Shown piece by piece: positions 1-8,857 of a stretch of 64,000 bases of DNA. A program made the position numbers and the translations under genes. Below the pieces are notes generated by a model. That model was not told the origin of the DNA. It did not search any database and saw only the letters and a list, made by a program, of their open reading frames with translations. Origin of the DNA: Streptomyces sp. NBC_00250 (GTDB taxonomy: Bacteria > Actinomycetota > Actinomycetes > Streptomycetales > Streptomycetaceae); assembly GCF_036192275.1 (NCBI RefSeq), contig NZ_CP108088.1, positions 7,860,001 through 7,924,000 of the forward strand. The letters run 5' to 3'. Within the stretch, counting starts at the first letter, position 1. Each line of letters begins with the position of its first letter.

Positions 1-85
1 CCGGCATCGGCGGGGCCCCTGGAACCGGCGCCGGTTCCACTGCCGGTCCAGCCGCCGGGTTCGACCGCTGCCTTCGGCCTTCGGC

Positions 86-694
86 TCAGCTGCCGGTACC
101 GGTCCGGCCCCAGTCGGGGCCCGTCGCCGCCCACGCGCGGTCGAGGCGCGCGTACCGCAGCAACACCAAGCGGCGTACGGCGAGGCGGCGGACGATCTCC
201 ACCATGAGGCCCGCGAGGAGGGCGGCCGTCAGACCGGCGACGGCCGCGTGCGCGCGGGCCGTGTCCGCCTGCATCGGCGGCGCCACCGGATGCCCGTACC
301 GGTCGGTCCAGATCGGGAAGGTGGCGCCCGGAGCGGCGGTCCGCCGGGCCGTCGTCACCGTTCCCGTACGGGCCGAACCGTCGGGCGCGGTCCACTGGGC
401 CACGACGGAACGGCGCAGCCGCTCCTCACCGGCCGCCTCCGCGGCCCGGGGTCCGCTCGCGGGCCGGTCGGCGGGCCGCAGGACCCGGGCCGTCGTCGGC
501 ACGCGCTGCTCCTGCTGGGTGCGGACCGCGCGCTGGAGCGAGCCGTGGGCGGAGGCGCCGGCCGCCCAGCCGGTCAGGGGCACCACGACACAGAGCACCG
601 CGACCGCCGCGAACGCGACCCAGGCCTCCACGAGATCGGTGGTCCGGCGCAGGGGATTGTGCCGCCAGCGCCAGAGTCCGATGGCTGCGCGCAC
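86..694 (-). CDS. Rv1733c-like two-TM membrane protein
   Basis: Predicted 202-residue membrane protein of unknown function. It opens from a GTG at 694 with a short basic stretch. One hydrophobic segment lies near residues 25-47 and a second near 145-168. The loop between them is rich in Thr and Arg and carries a WTAPDG/GTVTT pattern. This architecture matches the actinobacterial family named after mycobacterial Rv1733c. No catalytic motif is visible. It stands alone, about 90 bp downstream of the MOSC gene on the same strand. The family call rests on architecture and local motifs, so it is moderate. Confidence 0.7.
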   Translation of the reverse strand: MRAAIGLWRWRHNPLRRTTDLVEAWVAFAAVAVLCVVVPLTGWAAGASAHGSLQRAVRTQQEQRVPTTARVLRPADRPASGPRAAEAAGEERLRRSVVAQWTAPDGSARTGTVTTARRTAAPGATFPIWTDRYGHPVAPPMQADTARAHAAVAGLTAALLAGLMVEIVRRLAVRRLVLLRYARLDRAWAATGPDWGRTGTGS

Positions 695-782
695 GTCGGA
701 ACCCCCTCGTTGCTCAACGCTCCTTCAACGAGTGTGCCCCGGGGGAGGGTTCCGCGCCTGTCGGGCCGGGAAGTGTGACGCG

Positions 783-1607
783 TCAGTCGAGGATCTTCAC
801 CTCGTCGCCGACCCGGACCGTACCGGTGTGCTCGGGGACGAGGTTCTGGCCGAAGATGACCCGGCCGTCGCTCTTGCGGTGCCGGGCGAGGGTCCGCAGT
901 GGTTCCTTGCCGCGCTCGGCGGTGAACTGGTTCGTGGTGGTGACGACACAGCGTCCGCACGGCCGGGCGACCCGGAAGGTGACCTCTCCGACGGCGAGCC
1001 GCGTCCAGCCGTCCTCCGCCCAGGGGGTGGTCCCCTCGACCACCAGGTTCGGCCGGAACCGGTTCATCGGCAGGGGACCCTCGTGGGCATGGTCCCCCTG
1101 GGCGATCAGCGAGTTGAGGGCGTCCAGCGAGGACGTGGTGGCGACGAGCAGCGGATAGCCGTCCGCGAAGCTCACCGTCTCGCCCGGCAGCGCGTACTCC
1201 GGGTCGACCGGACGCCGGTGCTCGGGCGCGTCCATGTGGACCAGCCGGAACTCGCCCTCCAGGTACGCCGAGAGCCAGCCGGCCGCCTCGGGGCCGGCCG
1301 GCACCGCCTCCACCGGCTTGTCGAAGATCTCCACCGTGACCGTGGACGAGGGGTGCGGCACCTCGATGGTCAGCGGCGGGTGGCCGGACGCGGACAGGGT
1401 GATCCCGCCGTCCGGCAGCGGCTCCGCCGTGGCCAACGCCATCCGGGGGTGACGGCGTTGGGTCACGACCTTGTCCGACGCGTCGACGACGGCCCAGCGG
1501 CGGTCCCCGGCCAGCCCCCAGGGCTGGACCTCGGCCTCCGTGGGGGCCAGCGCGCGCATGGCCTTCACCGGATGGACGTGGACGGAGCGGAGCACAGGAG
1601 TCGGCAT
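783..1607 (-). CDS. MOSC domain protein (MOSC N-terminal barrel + MOSC)
   Basis: A 274-residue YcbX-type protein. Residues 1-120 form the MOSC N-terminal beta barrel (LRSVHVHPVKAM start, typical of the family). Residues about 130-274 form the MOSC domain, with MNRFRPNLVV at 181-190 and PCGRC at 216-220, whose Cys is the residue expected to bind sulfur or molybdenum cofactor. Family members transfer sulfur to Moco or reduce N-hydroxylated substrates; the substrate here is unknown. The ATG at 1607 is chosen because the protein then starts exactly where homologues do; the open frame continues upstream without support. It is a plausible partner of Moco enzymes such as the hydroxylase encoded at 14-18 kb, but that is only inference. 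Confidence 0.88.
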   Translation of the reverse strand: MPTPVLRSVHVHPVKAMRALAPTEAEVQPWGLAGDRRWAVVDASDKVVTQRRHPRMALATAEPLPDGGITLSASGHPPLTIEVPHPSSTVTVEIFDKPVEAVPAGPEAAGWLSAYLEGEFRLVHMDAPEHRRPVDPEYALPGETVSFADGYPLLVATTSSLDALNSLIAQGDHAHEGPLPMNRFRPNLVVEGTTPWAEDGWTRLAVGEVTFRVARPCGRCVVTTTNQFTAERGKEPLRTLARHRKSDGRVIFGQNLVPEHTGTVRVGDEVKILD

Positions 1608-1662
1608 ACGGTCATCCTGCCAGCCGCTCCGGAACCGACGTCGTCCGGAGTGCGAAAGCCGG

Positions 1663-2166
1663 TCAGTAACCCCCGCCCTGGTAGGGACGGTTGTACGGGT
1701 CGTCGTACTGCATCGGCGCGGGAGCGGGCCGGGGGGCCGCCGGACGCATCGCCTCGTACCCCGCGGGCGCGGGGCGGGGCGGCTGCGCGTACTGACCGCC
1801 CTGGTAGCCGCGCGGGGCCACCTGCTGCTGCGGGATGTACGGGGCGGGGGCGTGCTGCAGGGGCACGGGGGCCATCTGCGGCGTGGGCTGCGGGTATCCG
1901 TAGCCGTTGCCGTAGGAGGGCTGCGGGGAGGGCGCCACCGGAAGGGCGGGCAGTGCCGCGGGGAGCGCCGGCAGGTAGGAACCGCTTGAGGGGAAGCTGC
2001 TGCCGGAGGCCTGGAAGCTGCTGCCGGTGTCGTAGGCGGCGGGCACTCGGATCGGGGCGATCTGAGGCGTGCCCCGCTCCGCGACCAGGGAGTCGTAGAT
2101 CGGGGTGTCCGGGAAGGACGGCGCGGTGTGGTAACCGCCTCCATAGGTGGAGCGGGGGGAGGTCAT
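1663..2166 (-). CDS. DUF6643-like Tyr/Pro/Gln-rich protein
   Basis: A 167-residue low-complexity protein starting MTSPRSTYGGGYH. It is rich in Pro, Gln, Tyr, Ala and Gly, with no signal peptide or membrane segment. The composition (YGNGYGYPQP, PYNRPYQGGGY at the C-terminus) matches a Streptomyces-specific family annotated DUF6643. Function is unknown; such compositions suggest a disordered protein, perhaps envelope- or development-associated. The start at 2166 gives the family-like N-terminus, and the open frame runs on upstream without coding support. About 385 bp of non-coding DNA precedes it. Confidence 0.75.
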   Translation of the reverse strand: MTSPRSTYGGGYHTAPSFPDTPIYDSLVAERGTPQIAPIRVPAAYDTGSSFQASGSSFPSSGSYLPALPAALPALPVAPSPQPSYGNGYGYPQPTPQMAPVPLQHAPAPYIPQQQVAPRGYQGGQYAQPPRPAPAGYEAMRPAAPRPAPAPMQYDDPYNRPYQGGGY

Positions 2167-2551
2167 GGCACATAAGTTAAGCCCACGATGTGCTGGTTGG
2201 GGAGACCGATTAGAGGGTTGTTTGACGGGCTTCGTGAAGAAGCGGATCCCCAATCCGAGCGAACGTGACAAAAACGGGCGCCGTTGAGTCTCAAGATCGC
2301 GTAAAAGCCGAGTTCGGAGGGGGTTACCGGCGGGTCGGACGCCCCGGACCGACCTCGGGGCCCCGGGCATGAAGAACGCATAAAGAAAAGGTGCCGAGAA
2401 GGGGTGGGGGAAGTGATCATGGGCATGATTAAGCGTCAATCCGCAGCCGCCCGGGGCGATGTGTACACGCCGAATTGACGGCGCTACTCCCCGTGTCGGA
2501 AAAACCATTTCCGTTAAGAAGACGCCCCGCCCACCCGAAGTGACCGAACGG
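2167..2551. promoter_or_regulatory. non-coding leader region with two short inverted repeats
   Basis: This 385-bp stretch carries no convincing gene and is less GC-rich than its flanks. It should hold the promoter for the minus-strand gene ending at 1663. Two inverted repeats are visible: ATCATG-gg-CATGAT at 2416-2429, and GTGACC-gaac-GGTCAC at 2540-2555, which overlaps the last codons of the glycosyltransferase gene. Either could be an operator or a weak terminator. No factor is identified. Confidence 0.4.
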
Positions 2552-3853
2552 TCACCGGTCCGGTGCAGCCTCCGGGCGCGCGTACGTCCGGCCCTTCCAC
2601 GCCGCACCGACACCCCGGTAGTGCCGCACCGCCGAGTCCACCGTCATCAGGAGATAGAGGAACGCGGTGAACGGCAGCAGCGGAGCGAGCCACAGCGGCT
2701 GCCGGTAGTAGCGGAGCATCGGCACGTACGTCCCCGCCATCACCGCCCAGGCCGCACCACCCGCCCAAGCCGCCACCCCGTCCCCGCCCGACACACCCGC
2801 CACCAGGGCCACCGGCGGCACCAGATAGACGAGCACGAGCCCCGCCACCGTCCCCGCGAGCAGCAGCGGGTTGTGCCGCAACTGCGCGTACGCGCTCCGC
2901 GCGACCATCCGCCACAGCTCGCCGAGTCCCGGATACGGGCGCACGCTGTCGACCCGCTCCGCGAGCCCCAGCCAGATCCGGCCACCGGCCCGCCGCACCG
3001 CCCGCGCCAGCGAAACGTCGTCGATCACCGCCTGCCGGATCGCCTCCGGCACGTCCGCCGCCACCGCCGTCTCCGTCCGCAGCAGCACACAGCCACCCGC
3101 GGCGGCCGTCGCGAGCGGCCGCGCCCGGTTGATCCAGCGGAAGGGATAGAGCTGCGCGAAGAAGTAGACGAACGCGGGCACGACCAGGCGCTCCCAGAAG
3201 CTCACCACCCGGAGCCGGGCCATCTGCGACACCATGTCCAGCCCGTTGGTCGTCGCCGCCGACACCAGGAGGCGGAGACTGTCCGGCTCATGGGCGATGT
3301 CCGCGTCCGTCAGGAGCAGAAAACCCGGTCCGCGCGTGCGTGCCAGCGCCATGCCGTGCCGCAGCGCCCACAGCTTGCCCGTCCAGCCCGGCTCGGGCTC
3401 GCCAGGCGACACCACGGTCAGCGGCAGCCCTCCGTGGCGGGCGGCGAGCTCGGCGGCGAGCTTCCCCGTGCCATCCGTACTCCCGTCGTCCACCAGGATC
3501 ACCTCGGCGACGCCCGGATAGTCCTGCGCGAGGAGCGACGGCAGGCTCAGCGGCAGCACCCCGGCCTCGTCCCGCGCCGGCACGACGACGGCCACGCGAG
3601 GCCACGGCTCCGACTCGGTGTGCGTGGGCGGTCGGCGTTCCGGCTCCGTGGGTGTGAGGGGCCGGCGTTCCCGCTCCGTGGGTGTGCGGGGCTCGACGTC
3701 GCGGGAGGTCGGTGGCAGCCGCTGGTCCGTGCGCCAGAAGAAGCCCTGGCCCAGCAGCAGCCAGACCCAGACGGCCAGGGAGACGAGCGCGAACCAGGTG
3801 AGGGTGCTCATTCGCGGCAGTCTGCCCCAGATCGCGGGGGACAGAATGCTCAT
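2552..3853 (-). CDS. HpnB-like family 2 glycosyltransferase
   Basis: A membrane-anchored GT2 enzyme of 433 residues (419 if the inner ATG at 3811, MSTLTW, is used). An N-terminal TM helix is followed by a linker with short Pro/Thr/Glu/Arg repeats. The GT-A core has VVVPARDEAG, the nucleotide-binding VDDGSTDGTG and the DxD-type LLTDADIAHEP. Further TM helices lie near the C-terminus. The order resembles hopene-associated glycosyltransferase HpnB and relatives that transfer sugars from NDP-sugars to lipids at the membrane. No hopanoid genes are nearby, so the acceptor is unknown. It is divergent from the racemase gene, with only 16 bp between the two starts. Confidence 0.85.
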   Translation of the reverse strand: MSILSPAIWGRLPRMSTLTWFALVSLAVWVWLLLGQGFFWRTDQRLPPTSRDVEPRTPTERERRPLTPTEPERRPPTHTESEPWPRVAVVVPARDEAGVLPLSLPSLLAQDYPGVAEVILVDDGSTDGTGKLAAELAARHGGLPLTVVSPGEPEPGWTGKLWALRHGMALARTRGPGFLLLTDADIAHEPDSLRLLVSAATTNGLDMVSQMARLRVVSFWERLVVPAFVYFFAQLYPFRWINRARPLATAAAGGCVLLRTETAVAADVPEAIRQAVIDDVSLARAVRRAGGRIWLGLAERVDSVRPYPGLGELWRMVARSAYAQLRHNPLLLAGTVAGLVLVYLVPPVALVAGVSGGDGVAAWAGGAAWAVMAGTYVPMLRYYRQPLWLAPLLPFTAFLYLLMTVDSAVRHYRGVGAAWKGRTYARPEAAPDR

Positions 3854-3869
3854 CGGCTAGGGTGACCGG

Positions 3870-4664
3870 GTGAAGATCGCGCTCATGGACTCCGGCATCG
3901 GCCTCCTCCCGGCAGCGGCCGCGGTGCGGCGACTCCGGCCGGACGCCGATCTCCTCCTCTCGAACGACCCCGACGGCATGCCCTGGGGACCGCGTACCCC
4001 CGAGGACCTCACGGAGCGCGCCGTCGCCGTCGCCCTCGCCGCCGCCGAGCACCGCCCGCAGGCACTGATCGTGGCTTGCAACACGGCCACCGTGCACGCT
4101 CTGCCCGCCATCCGCGCCGCCCTCGAACCGGACATCGCCGTCATCGGCACCGTGCCCGCGATCAAGCCCGCCGCCGCGGGCGGCGGCAAGGTCGCCATCT
4201 GGGCCACCCCGGCCACCACCGGCAGCGCCTACCAGCGCGGACTCATCCGCGACTTCGCCGACGGCGCCGAGGTCACCGAGGTGCCCTGCCCCGGACTCGC
4301 CGACGCCGTGGAGCACGCCGACCCCGAGGCCGTGGACCGGGCCGTCGCCGCGGCGGCCGAGCTCACCCCCCGGGACGTCCGCACCGTCGTCCTCGGCTGC
4401 ACCCACTACGAACTGGTCGAGGAGCGCATCCTCGCCGCGCTCCAGGACCGCCGCGGCGCCGGACTGCCCCCGCTCGTCTTCCACGGCTCCGCCGACGCCG
4501 TCGCCGCTCAGGCGCTGCGCCGCGTCGGCGCGGAACCCACCCCCGACGCGGCCCCCACCGGCAGCCTCTCCGTCCTGCTCAGCGGTCGTCCCGGACGGCT
4601 CCCCGCCACGGCCCTGGGGTACGCCGAAGGCCGGCTCCTCGGGGCGGTCGCGCCCGCGCACTGA
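3870..4664 (+). CDS. aspartate/glutamate racemase family protein (MurI-like)
   Basis: A 264-residue cofactor-independent racemase starting at a GTG. The two catalytic cysteines are present: ACNTA with Cys70 and GCTHYE with Cys177. The N-terminal ALMDSGIG corresponds to the FDSGVGG of MurI. Glutamate racemases supply D-Glu for peptidoglycan. This copy departs from canonical MurI (short N-terminus, no VGGL), so it may be a second racemase rather than the housekeeping one, and aspartate specificity cannot be excluded. Confidence 0.85.
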   Translation: MKIALMDSGIGLLPAAAAVRRLRPDADLLLSNDPDGMPWGPRTPEDLTERAVAVALAAAEHRPQALIVACNTATVHALPAIRAALEPDIAVIGTVPAIKPAAAGGGKVAIWATPATTGSAYQRGLIRDFADGAEVTEVPCPGLADAVEHADPEAVDRAVAAAAELTPRDVRTVVLGCTHYELVEERILAALQDRRGAGLPPLVFHGSADAVAAQALRRVGAEPTPDAAPTGSLSVLLSGRPGRLPATALGYAEGRLLGAVAPAH

Positions 4665-4811
4665 GCCGGACGCCCACCGGCTGCCCGCCGGCCCCTCACC
4701 GACCGCGCGTGGACGTCTCCGGCCGCTCGCCGCGGCTGCCCCTCACCGACCGTGCGCGGACGACTTCGTCCCGTCGCGCTGTTCCTGACGATCCTGGGTA
4801 CTCTTCCCGAT

Positions 4812-5384
4812 ATGAGGGAGCATGCCCGGAATCAGTACGCCGACGAGCCGACGCCCGCCGTGTGGACCGGCCGCGCCACCAACCGCTTTCAGTGGCTCGC
4901 GGCCGCCGCCGGTGCCGCCTGCGTCGCCCTCGGCATCACCCTCGCCGTCGCATCGGCCTGGACCTCGGGCATCGCACCCCTCCTGATGGCCGTGATCGGC
5001 TGCGTCGCCGCCGGACTGCTCGTCCTCTTCGGCACCCTCGCCTTCGTCCATGTGGCCGTGAAGGTCGACGACCGCGCCATGGAGGTCCGCTGCGGCCACA
5101 TGGGCGTGCCGCGCCGCCGTATCCCCCTCTCCCTCGTCGTCGGCGCCGACTTCGAACCGAGCGTCACCCCGCGCCACTGGGGCGGCTGGGGTTACCGATG
5201 GCGCCCCGAGAAGGGCACGGCCGTGGTCGTGCGGCGGGGCGAGGGCCTGATCCTGCGGCTGGGCGACGGACGGACGTTCACGGTCACCGTCGACGACGCC
5301 GAGTCCGCGGTCCGCGTCATCCGCGACCACCTCCGCGACATGGCCCCGCCGACACCGCCCGCGCCGACCGGCCGCCCCGTCTGA
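4812..5384 (+). CDS. two-TM membrane protein with PH-like cytoplasmic tail
   Basis: A 190-residue protein starting MREHARNQYADEP, with two hydrophobic helices near residues 30-55 and 60-82. A soluble C-terminal region of beta-rich character follows, containing MEVRCGHMGVPRRRIPL and GWGYRW, which resembles bacterial PH-like domains. The ATG at 4812 is preferred over an in-frame upstream ATG at 4752 because the extra 20 residues look non-native. Function is unknown. It sits 113 bp upstream of lnt on the same strand. Confidence 0.72.
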   Translation: MREHARNQYADEPTPAVWTGRATNRFQWLAAAAGAACVALGITLAVASAWTSGIAPLLMAVIGCVAAGLLVLFGTLAFVHVAVKVDDRAMEVRCGHMGVPRRRIPLSLVVGADFEPSVTPRHWGGWGYRWRPEKGTAVVVRRGEGLILRLGDGRTFTVTVDDAESAVRVIRDHLRDMAPPTPPAPTGRPV

Positions 5385-5497
5385 CTCCGGATGCGCGGGG
5401 ACCGGCGTGAGCCCGGGACCCGGGGCGGGTCACCCGGCCCGGCGTTCGGCCCGCCCGCTCCCCTCGGTCGACAGGAACGACCCGTAGACTCCGCAAG

Positions 5498-7231
5498 GTG
5501 AGCGCCACCATCACCCCCGTCGACGCGTCCGGAGCCGACACCGCACCCACGCCGGGCTCCCGGCTGTCCCGGCTGCGGCGGTTCGTACGGCCCGGGGCGG
5601 CTCTGCTGTCCGGGTTCCTGCTCTACCTGAGCTTCCCGCCACGCCCCCTGTGGTGGCTCGCCCTGCCGGCCTTCGCGTTGCTCGGCTGGACCCTGCGGGG
5701 CCGTCGGCTCCGCGCCGGGTTCGGCCTCGGGTACCTCGCCGGGCTCGGCTTCCTGATGCCCCTCCTCGTCTGGACCGGCGAGGAGGTCGGCGCGGGCCCC
5801 TGGCTCGCCCTCGCCGCGGTCGAGGCGCTCTTCGTCGCCGTCGCCGGCCTCGGCATCGCGGCGGTCTCCCGGCTTCCGCTGTGGCCGGTCTTCGCCGCCG
5901 CCGTGTGGATCCTCGCGGAGGGGGCACGCGCGCGCGTGCCGTTCGGCGGCTTCCCCTGGGGCAAGATCGCCTTCGGTCAGGCCGACGGGATCTTCCTGCC
6001 ACTCGCCGCCGTGGGCGGCACCCCGGTGCTCGGCTTCGCCGTCGCCCTCTGCGGCTTCGGCCTGTACGAGACGTACCGCCAGATCCAGGCCCGCCGGGCC
6101 CCGGGCACGGGCACGGCATCCGACACGGACGCCACCCCTGGTACGGACGCCACCCCTGGTACGGACGCCGCCACCGTCGCGGACACCGCCACTGGTGCGG
6201 ACAGTGCCTCCGGTACCCGCACCGGCGCCAGGACCCTCCCGCGCGGCCCGCTCGTCGCCGCCGCGCTCGCCGTGCTCGTCCCGGTCACCGGCGCCCTCGC
6301 GGCGCTGCCGCTCGTCGACGACTCGGCCGAGGACGGCACCGCCACCGTTGCCGCCGTGCAGGGCAACGTGCCCCGCCTCGGCTTCGACTTCAACGCCCAG
6401 CGCCGGGCCGTCCTCGACAACCACGCCGCCCGCACCCGCGAACTCGCCGAGGACGTGAAGGCCGGCCGCGCGCCCCAGCCCGACTTCGTCCTCTGGCCCG
6501 AGAACTCCTCGGACATCGACCCGTACGCGAACGCCGACGCGGCCGACGTCATCGAGGGCGCCGTCCGGAAGATCGGCGTACCGACCGTGGTCGGCGCGGT
6601 CATCGCGCCCGAGACCGGCAAGCTCCGCAACACCCTCATCGAGTGGGACCCGGACCGCGGCCCCGTCGCCACGTACGACAAGCGGCACGTCCAGCCCTTC
6701 GGCGAGTACATCCCGATGCGGTCCTTCGTCCGCATCTTCAACAGCAACGTCGACCGTGTGAGCCGCGACTTCGGCGCCGGCACGAAGATCGGCGTCTTCG
6801 ACCTGGCCGGTACGAAGGTGGGCCTCGCCACCTGCTACGAGGCGGCCTTCGACTGGGCCGTGCGGGACACCGTCACGCATGGCGCCCAGCTCATCTCCGT
6901 ACCCAGCAACAACGCCACCTTCGGGCGCAGCGAGATGACCTACCAGCAGCTCGCGATGTCCCGGGTACGGGCCGTCGAGCACAGCCGGTCGGTCGTCGTG
7001 CCCGTCACCAGCGGGGTCAGCGCCATCATCCGCCCCGACGGCGAGATCGTCGCGGAGACGAAGATGTTCACCCCGGACGTCCTGGTCGAGAAGGTGCCGC
7101 TGCGCTCCTCGCTGACCCCGGCGACCCGGATGGGCACCCTGCCGGAGGCCCTGCTCGTGGCGCTCGCGGCGGCCGGTCTCGGCTGGTCGGCCTTCCGTTC
7201 GGTACGGGCCGGGCGCACGCGGTCGGAGTGA
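5498..7231 (+). CDS. lnt: apolipoprotein N-acyltransferase
   Basis: A 577-residue integral membrane enzyme that N-acylates the diacylglyceryl-Cys of lipoproteins. An N-terminal block of TM helices is followed by a nitrilase/CN-hydrolase domain and a final TM near the C-terminus. The catalytic triad is visible: Glu335 in LWPENSS, Lys395 in YDKRHVQPFGEY and Cys446 in ATCYEAAFDW. An insert around residues 205-230 carries an in-frame repeat of TDATPG units, absent from canonical Lnt. The GTG start at 5498 fits the family N-terminus. The stop codon lies in the first copy of a 36-bp tandem repeat. Confidence 0.93.
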   Translation: MSATITPVDASGADTAPTPGSRLSRLRRFVRPGAALLSGFLLYLSFPPRPLWWLALPAFALLGWTLRGRRLRAGFGLGYLAGLGFLMPLLVWTGEEVGAGPWLALAAVEALFVAVAGLGIAAVSRLPLWPVFAAAVWILAEGARARVPFGGFPWGKIAFGQADGIFLPLAAVGGTPVLGFAVALCGFGLYETYRQIQARRAPGTGTASDTDATPGTDATPGTDAATVADTATGADSASGTRTGARTLPRGPLVAAALAVLVPVTGALAALPLVDDSAEDGTATVAAVQGNVPRLGFDFNAQRRAVLDNHAARTRELAEDVKAGRAPQPDFVLWPENSSDIDPYANADAADVIEGAVRKIGVPTVVGAVIAPETGKLRNTLIEWDPDRGPVATYDKRHVQPFGEYIPMRSFVRIFNSNVDRVSRDFGAGTKIGVFDLAGTKVGLATCYEAAFDWAVRDTVTHGAQLISVPSNNATFGRSEMTYQQLAMSRVRAVEHSRSVVVPVTSGVSAIIRPDGEIVAETKMFTPDVLVEKVPLRSSLTPATRMGTLPEALLVALAAAGLGWSAFRSVRAGRTRSE

Positions 7232-7313
7232 AGCGGAACCCGGGCCGGGCGCACGCGGTCGGAGTGAAGCGGAGTCCGGGCCGGGCGCACGCGGTCCGAG
7301 TGGAGCGGAACCG
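7206..7313 (+). repeat. 36-bp tandem direct repeat, three copies, spanning the lnt stop
   Basis: Three consecutive 36-bp units begin at 7206, 7242 and 7278, each opening gggccgggcgcacgcggtc. The period is a multiple of three, so the lnt reading frame is preserved across copies. The lnt TGA (7229-7231) lies in copy 1 and an equivalent TGA lies in copy 2, while copy 3 carries TGG there. Copies differ by a few substitutions. The array fills most of the space before the NUDIX gene. Confidence 0.9.
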
Positions 7314-7366
7314 GGCCCGGGAAAGAGGGCCCGCGACCCGATCCGTAGATGATCTAGGGTCGGGGC

Positions 7367-7849
7367 ATGGCTACCCCTGACTTCATCCGGGCCCTGCGCG
7401 AGACTGCCGGCCACCAGCTCCTCTTCCTACCCGGGGTGAGCGCCGTCGTGTTCGACGACCGGGGCCGGGTGCTGCTCGGCCGACGCGCCGACAACGGACG
7501 CTGGGCGGTCATCGGGGGCATCGTCGAGCCCGGCGAGCAGCCCGCCGACTGCGCGGTGCGCGAGGTCTTCGAGGAGACCGCCGTGCGGTGCGAGGTCGAG
7601 CGGATCGTGCTCGTCGAGACCCTCCGCAAGCCCGTCGTCTACCCCAACGGCGACCAGTGCCAGTTCCTGGACGTCTCCTTCCGCTGCCGCGCGGTGGGCG
7701 GTGAGGCACGGGTGAACGACGACGAGTCGACCGAGGTCGGCTGGTTCGACGTGGACGACCTGCCGGAGATGAAGCGTTTCTCGTATCTGCGGATCGAGAA
7801 GGCGCTGGCCGACGAACCCACATGGTTCCGCACCACAGAAACCAGCTGA
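7367..7849 (+). CDS. NUDIX hydrolase
   Basis: A 160-residue protein with a complete Nudix box at residues 51-73: Gly51, Glu57, then REVFEE at 65-70. It hydrolyses an X-linked nucleoside diphosphate; the substrate cannot be read from the sequence. The N-terminal half (FIRALRETAGHQLLFLPGV) is typical of actinobacterial MutT-like proteins that lack extra domains. The ATG at 7367 follows the tandem repeat. It is probably transcribed alone. Confidence 0.92.
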   Translation: MATPDFIRALRETAGHQLLFLPGVSAVVFDDRGRVLLGRRADNGRWAVIGGIVEPGEQPADCAVREVFEETAVRCEVERIVLVETLRKPVVYPNGDQCQFLDVSFRCRAVGGEARVNDDESTEVGWFDVDDLPEMKRFSYLRIEKALADEPTWFRTTETS

Positions 7850-7904
7850 ACTATGGGACCGGAGCACATCGGTGGGGGAGTGGGCCCTTCATAGGGTGCG
7901 GAGC

Positions 7905-8780
7905 ATGAGCGCCCCCATCACCGTCCCCGGTGCCGCAACGGATCTCGATTCCGCAGCGGGTCCGGACTCCGCGTCCGGTCCCGGCTCGGTCTCCGCCGCA
8001 CCCCGGCCCCATGCCGTCGTCCTCGACCTCACCGGCCGCACCGCGGTCGTCACCGGCGCGGCCGGCGGCATCGGGCGCGCCTGCGCGCTGCGGCTCGCCG
8101 CCTCGGGGGCCCGGGTCAGAGCCGTCGACCGTGCGGCCGAGGGCCTGGAGACCCTGGCCGAGGAGGCCGCCGCGCTCCCCGGGAGCCTCGAACCCCGGCT
8201 GCTCGACCTCACCGATCTGGACGCCGCCGAGGCCGCCGCCGACGGCGCCGACATCCTGGTCAACAACGCCGGACTCCAGCTCGTCCGCCCCCTCCACGAG
8301 TTCCCGCCGGACGTCTTCCACACCGTTCTCACCGTGATGCTGGAAGCGCCGTTCCGCCTCATCCGGGGTGCCCTGCCGCACATGTACGCCCAGGGCTGGG
8401 GCCGGATCGTCAACATCTCCTCCGTCCACGGGCTGCGCGCCTCGGCCTTCAAGTCCGCGTACGTGGCCGCCAAGCACGGCCTGGAGGGCCTCTCCAAGAC
8501 CGCCGCCCTGGAAGGCGCCCCGCACGGGGTCACCTCCAACTGCGTCAACCCCGGCTATGTGCGCACCCCGCTCGTCGAACGGCAGATCGCCGACCAGGCC
8601 GCGGCCCACGGCATCCCCCCGGAGCGTGTCCTCTCCGAGGTCCTCCTGAAGGACTCGGCGCTCAAGCGGCTCATCGAACCGGACGAGGTCGCCGAGGCCG
8701 TCCTCTACCTCTGCACCGCCCAGGCCTCGTTCATCACCGGTACCTCCCTCACCCTCGACGGCGGCTGGACCGCCCACTGA
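7905..8780 (+). CDS. 3-hydroxybutyrate dehydrogenase-like short-chain dehydrogenase
   Basis: A 291-residue SDR. The Rossmann motif TGAAGGIGRA starts at residue 50, followed by NNAG. The catalytic triad is about Ser173, Tyr186 and Lys190 (YVAAKHG). The C-terminus has the TGTSLTLDGGWTAH pattern of D-3-hydroxybutyrate dehydrogenases, which oxidise 3-hydroxybutyrate to acetoacetate with NAD+. The first 35 residues are an Ala/Ser/Pro-rich extension not found in most family members. ATG 7905 is preferred to an in-frame GTG at 7872. The substrate call is by overall pattern and could be another SDR activity. Confidence 0.85.
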   Translation: MSAPITVPGAATDLDSAAGPDSASGPGSVSAAPRPHAVVLDLTGRTAVVTGAAGGIGRACALRLAASGARVRAVDRAAEGLETLAEEAAALPGSLEPRLLDLTDLDAAEAAADGADILVNNAGLQLVRPLHEFPPDVFHTVLTVMLEAPFRLIRGALPHMYAQGWGRIVNISSVHGLRASAFKSAYVAAKHGLEGLSKTAALEGAPHGVTSNCVNPGYVRTPLVERQIADQAAAHGIPPERVLSEVLLKDSALKRLIEPDEVAEAVLYLCTAQASFITGTSLTLDGGWTAH

Positions 8781-8857
8781 AGGTTGCCCCTGATGTCCCT
8801 GTGAAGGTTGTCCACAGGGGTGGTGCGACCACACGTTCGGCAGGTATCCCTGTGTCC

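Noticed and set aside
7206-7313. Possible CRISPR array
   Set aside because: The 36-bp units are contiguous with no spacers and only three copies, so it is a tandem repeat.
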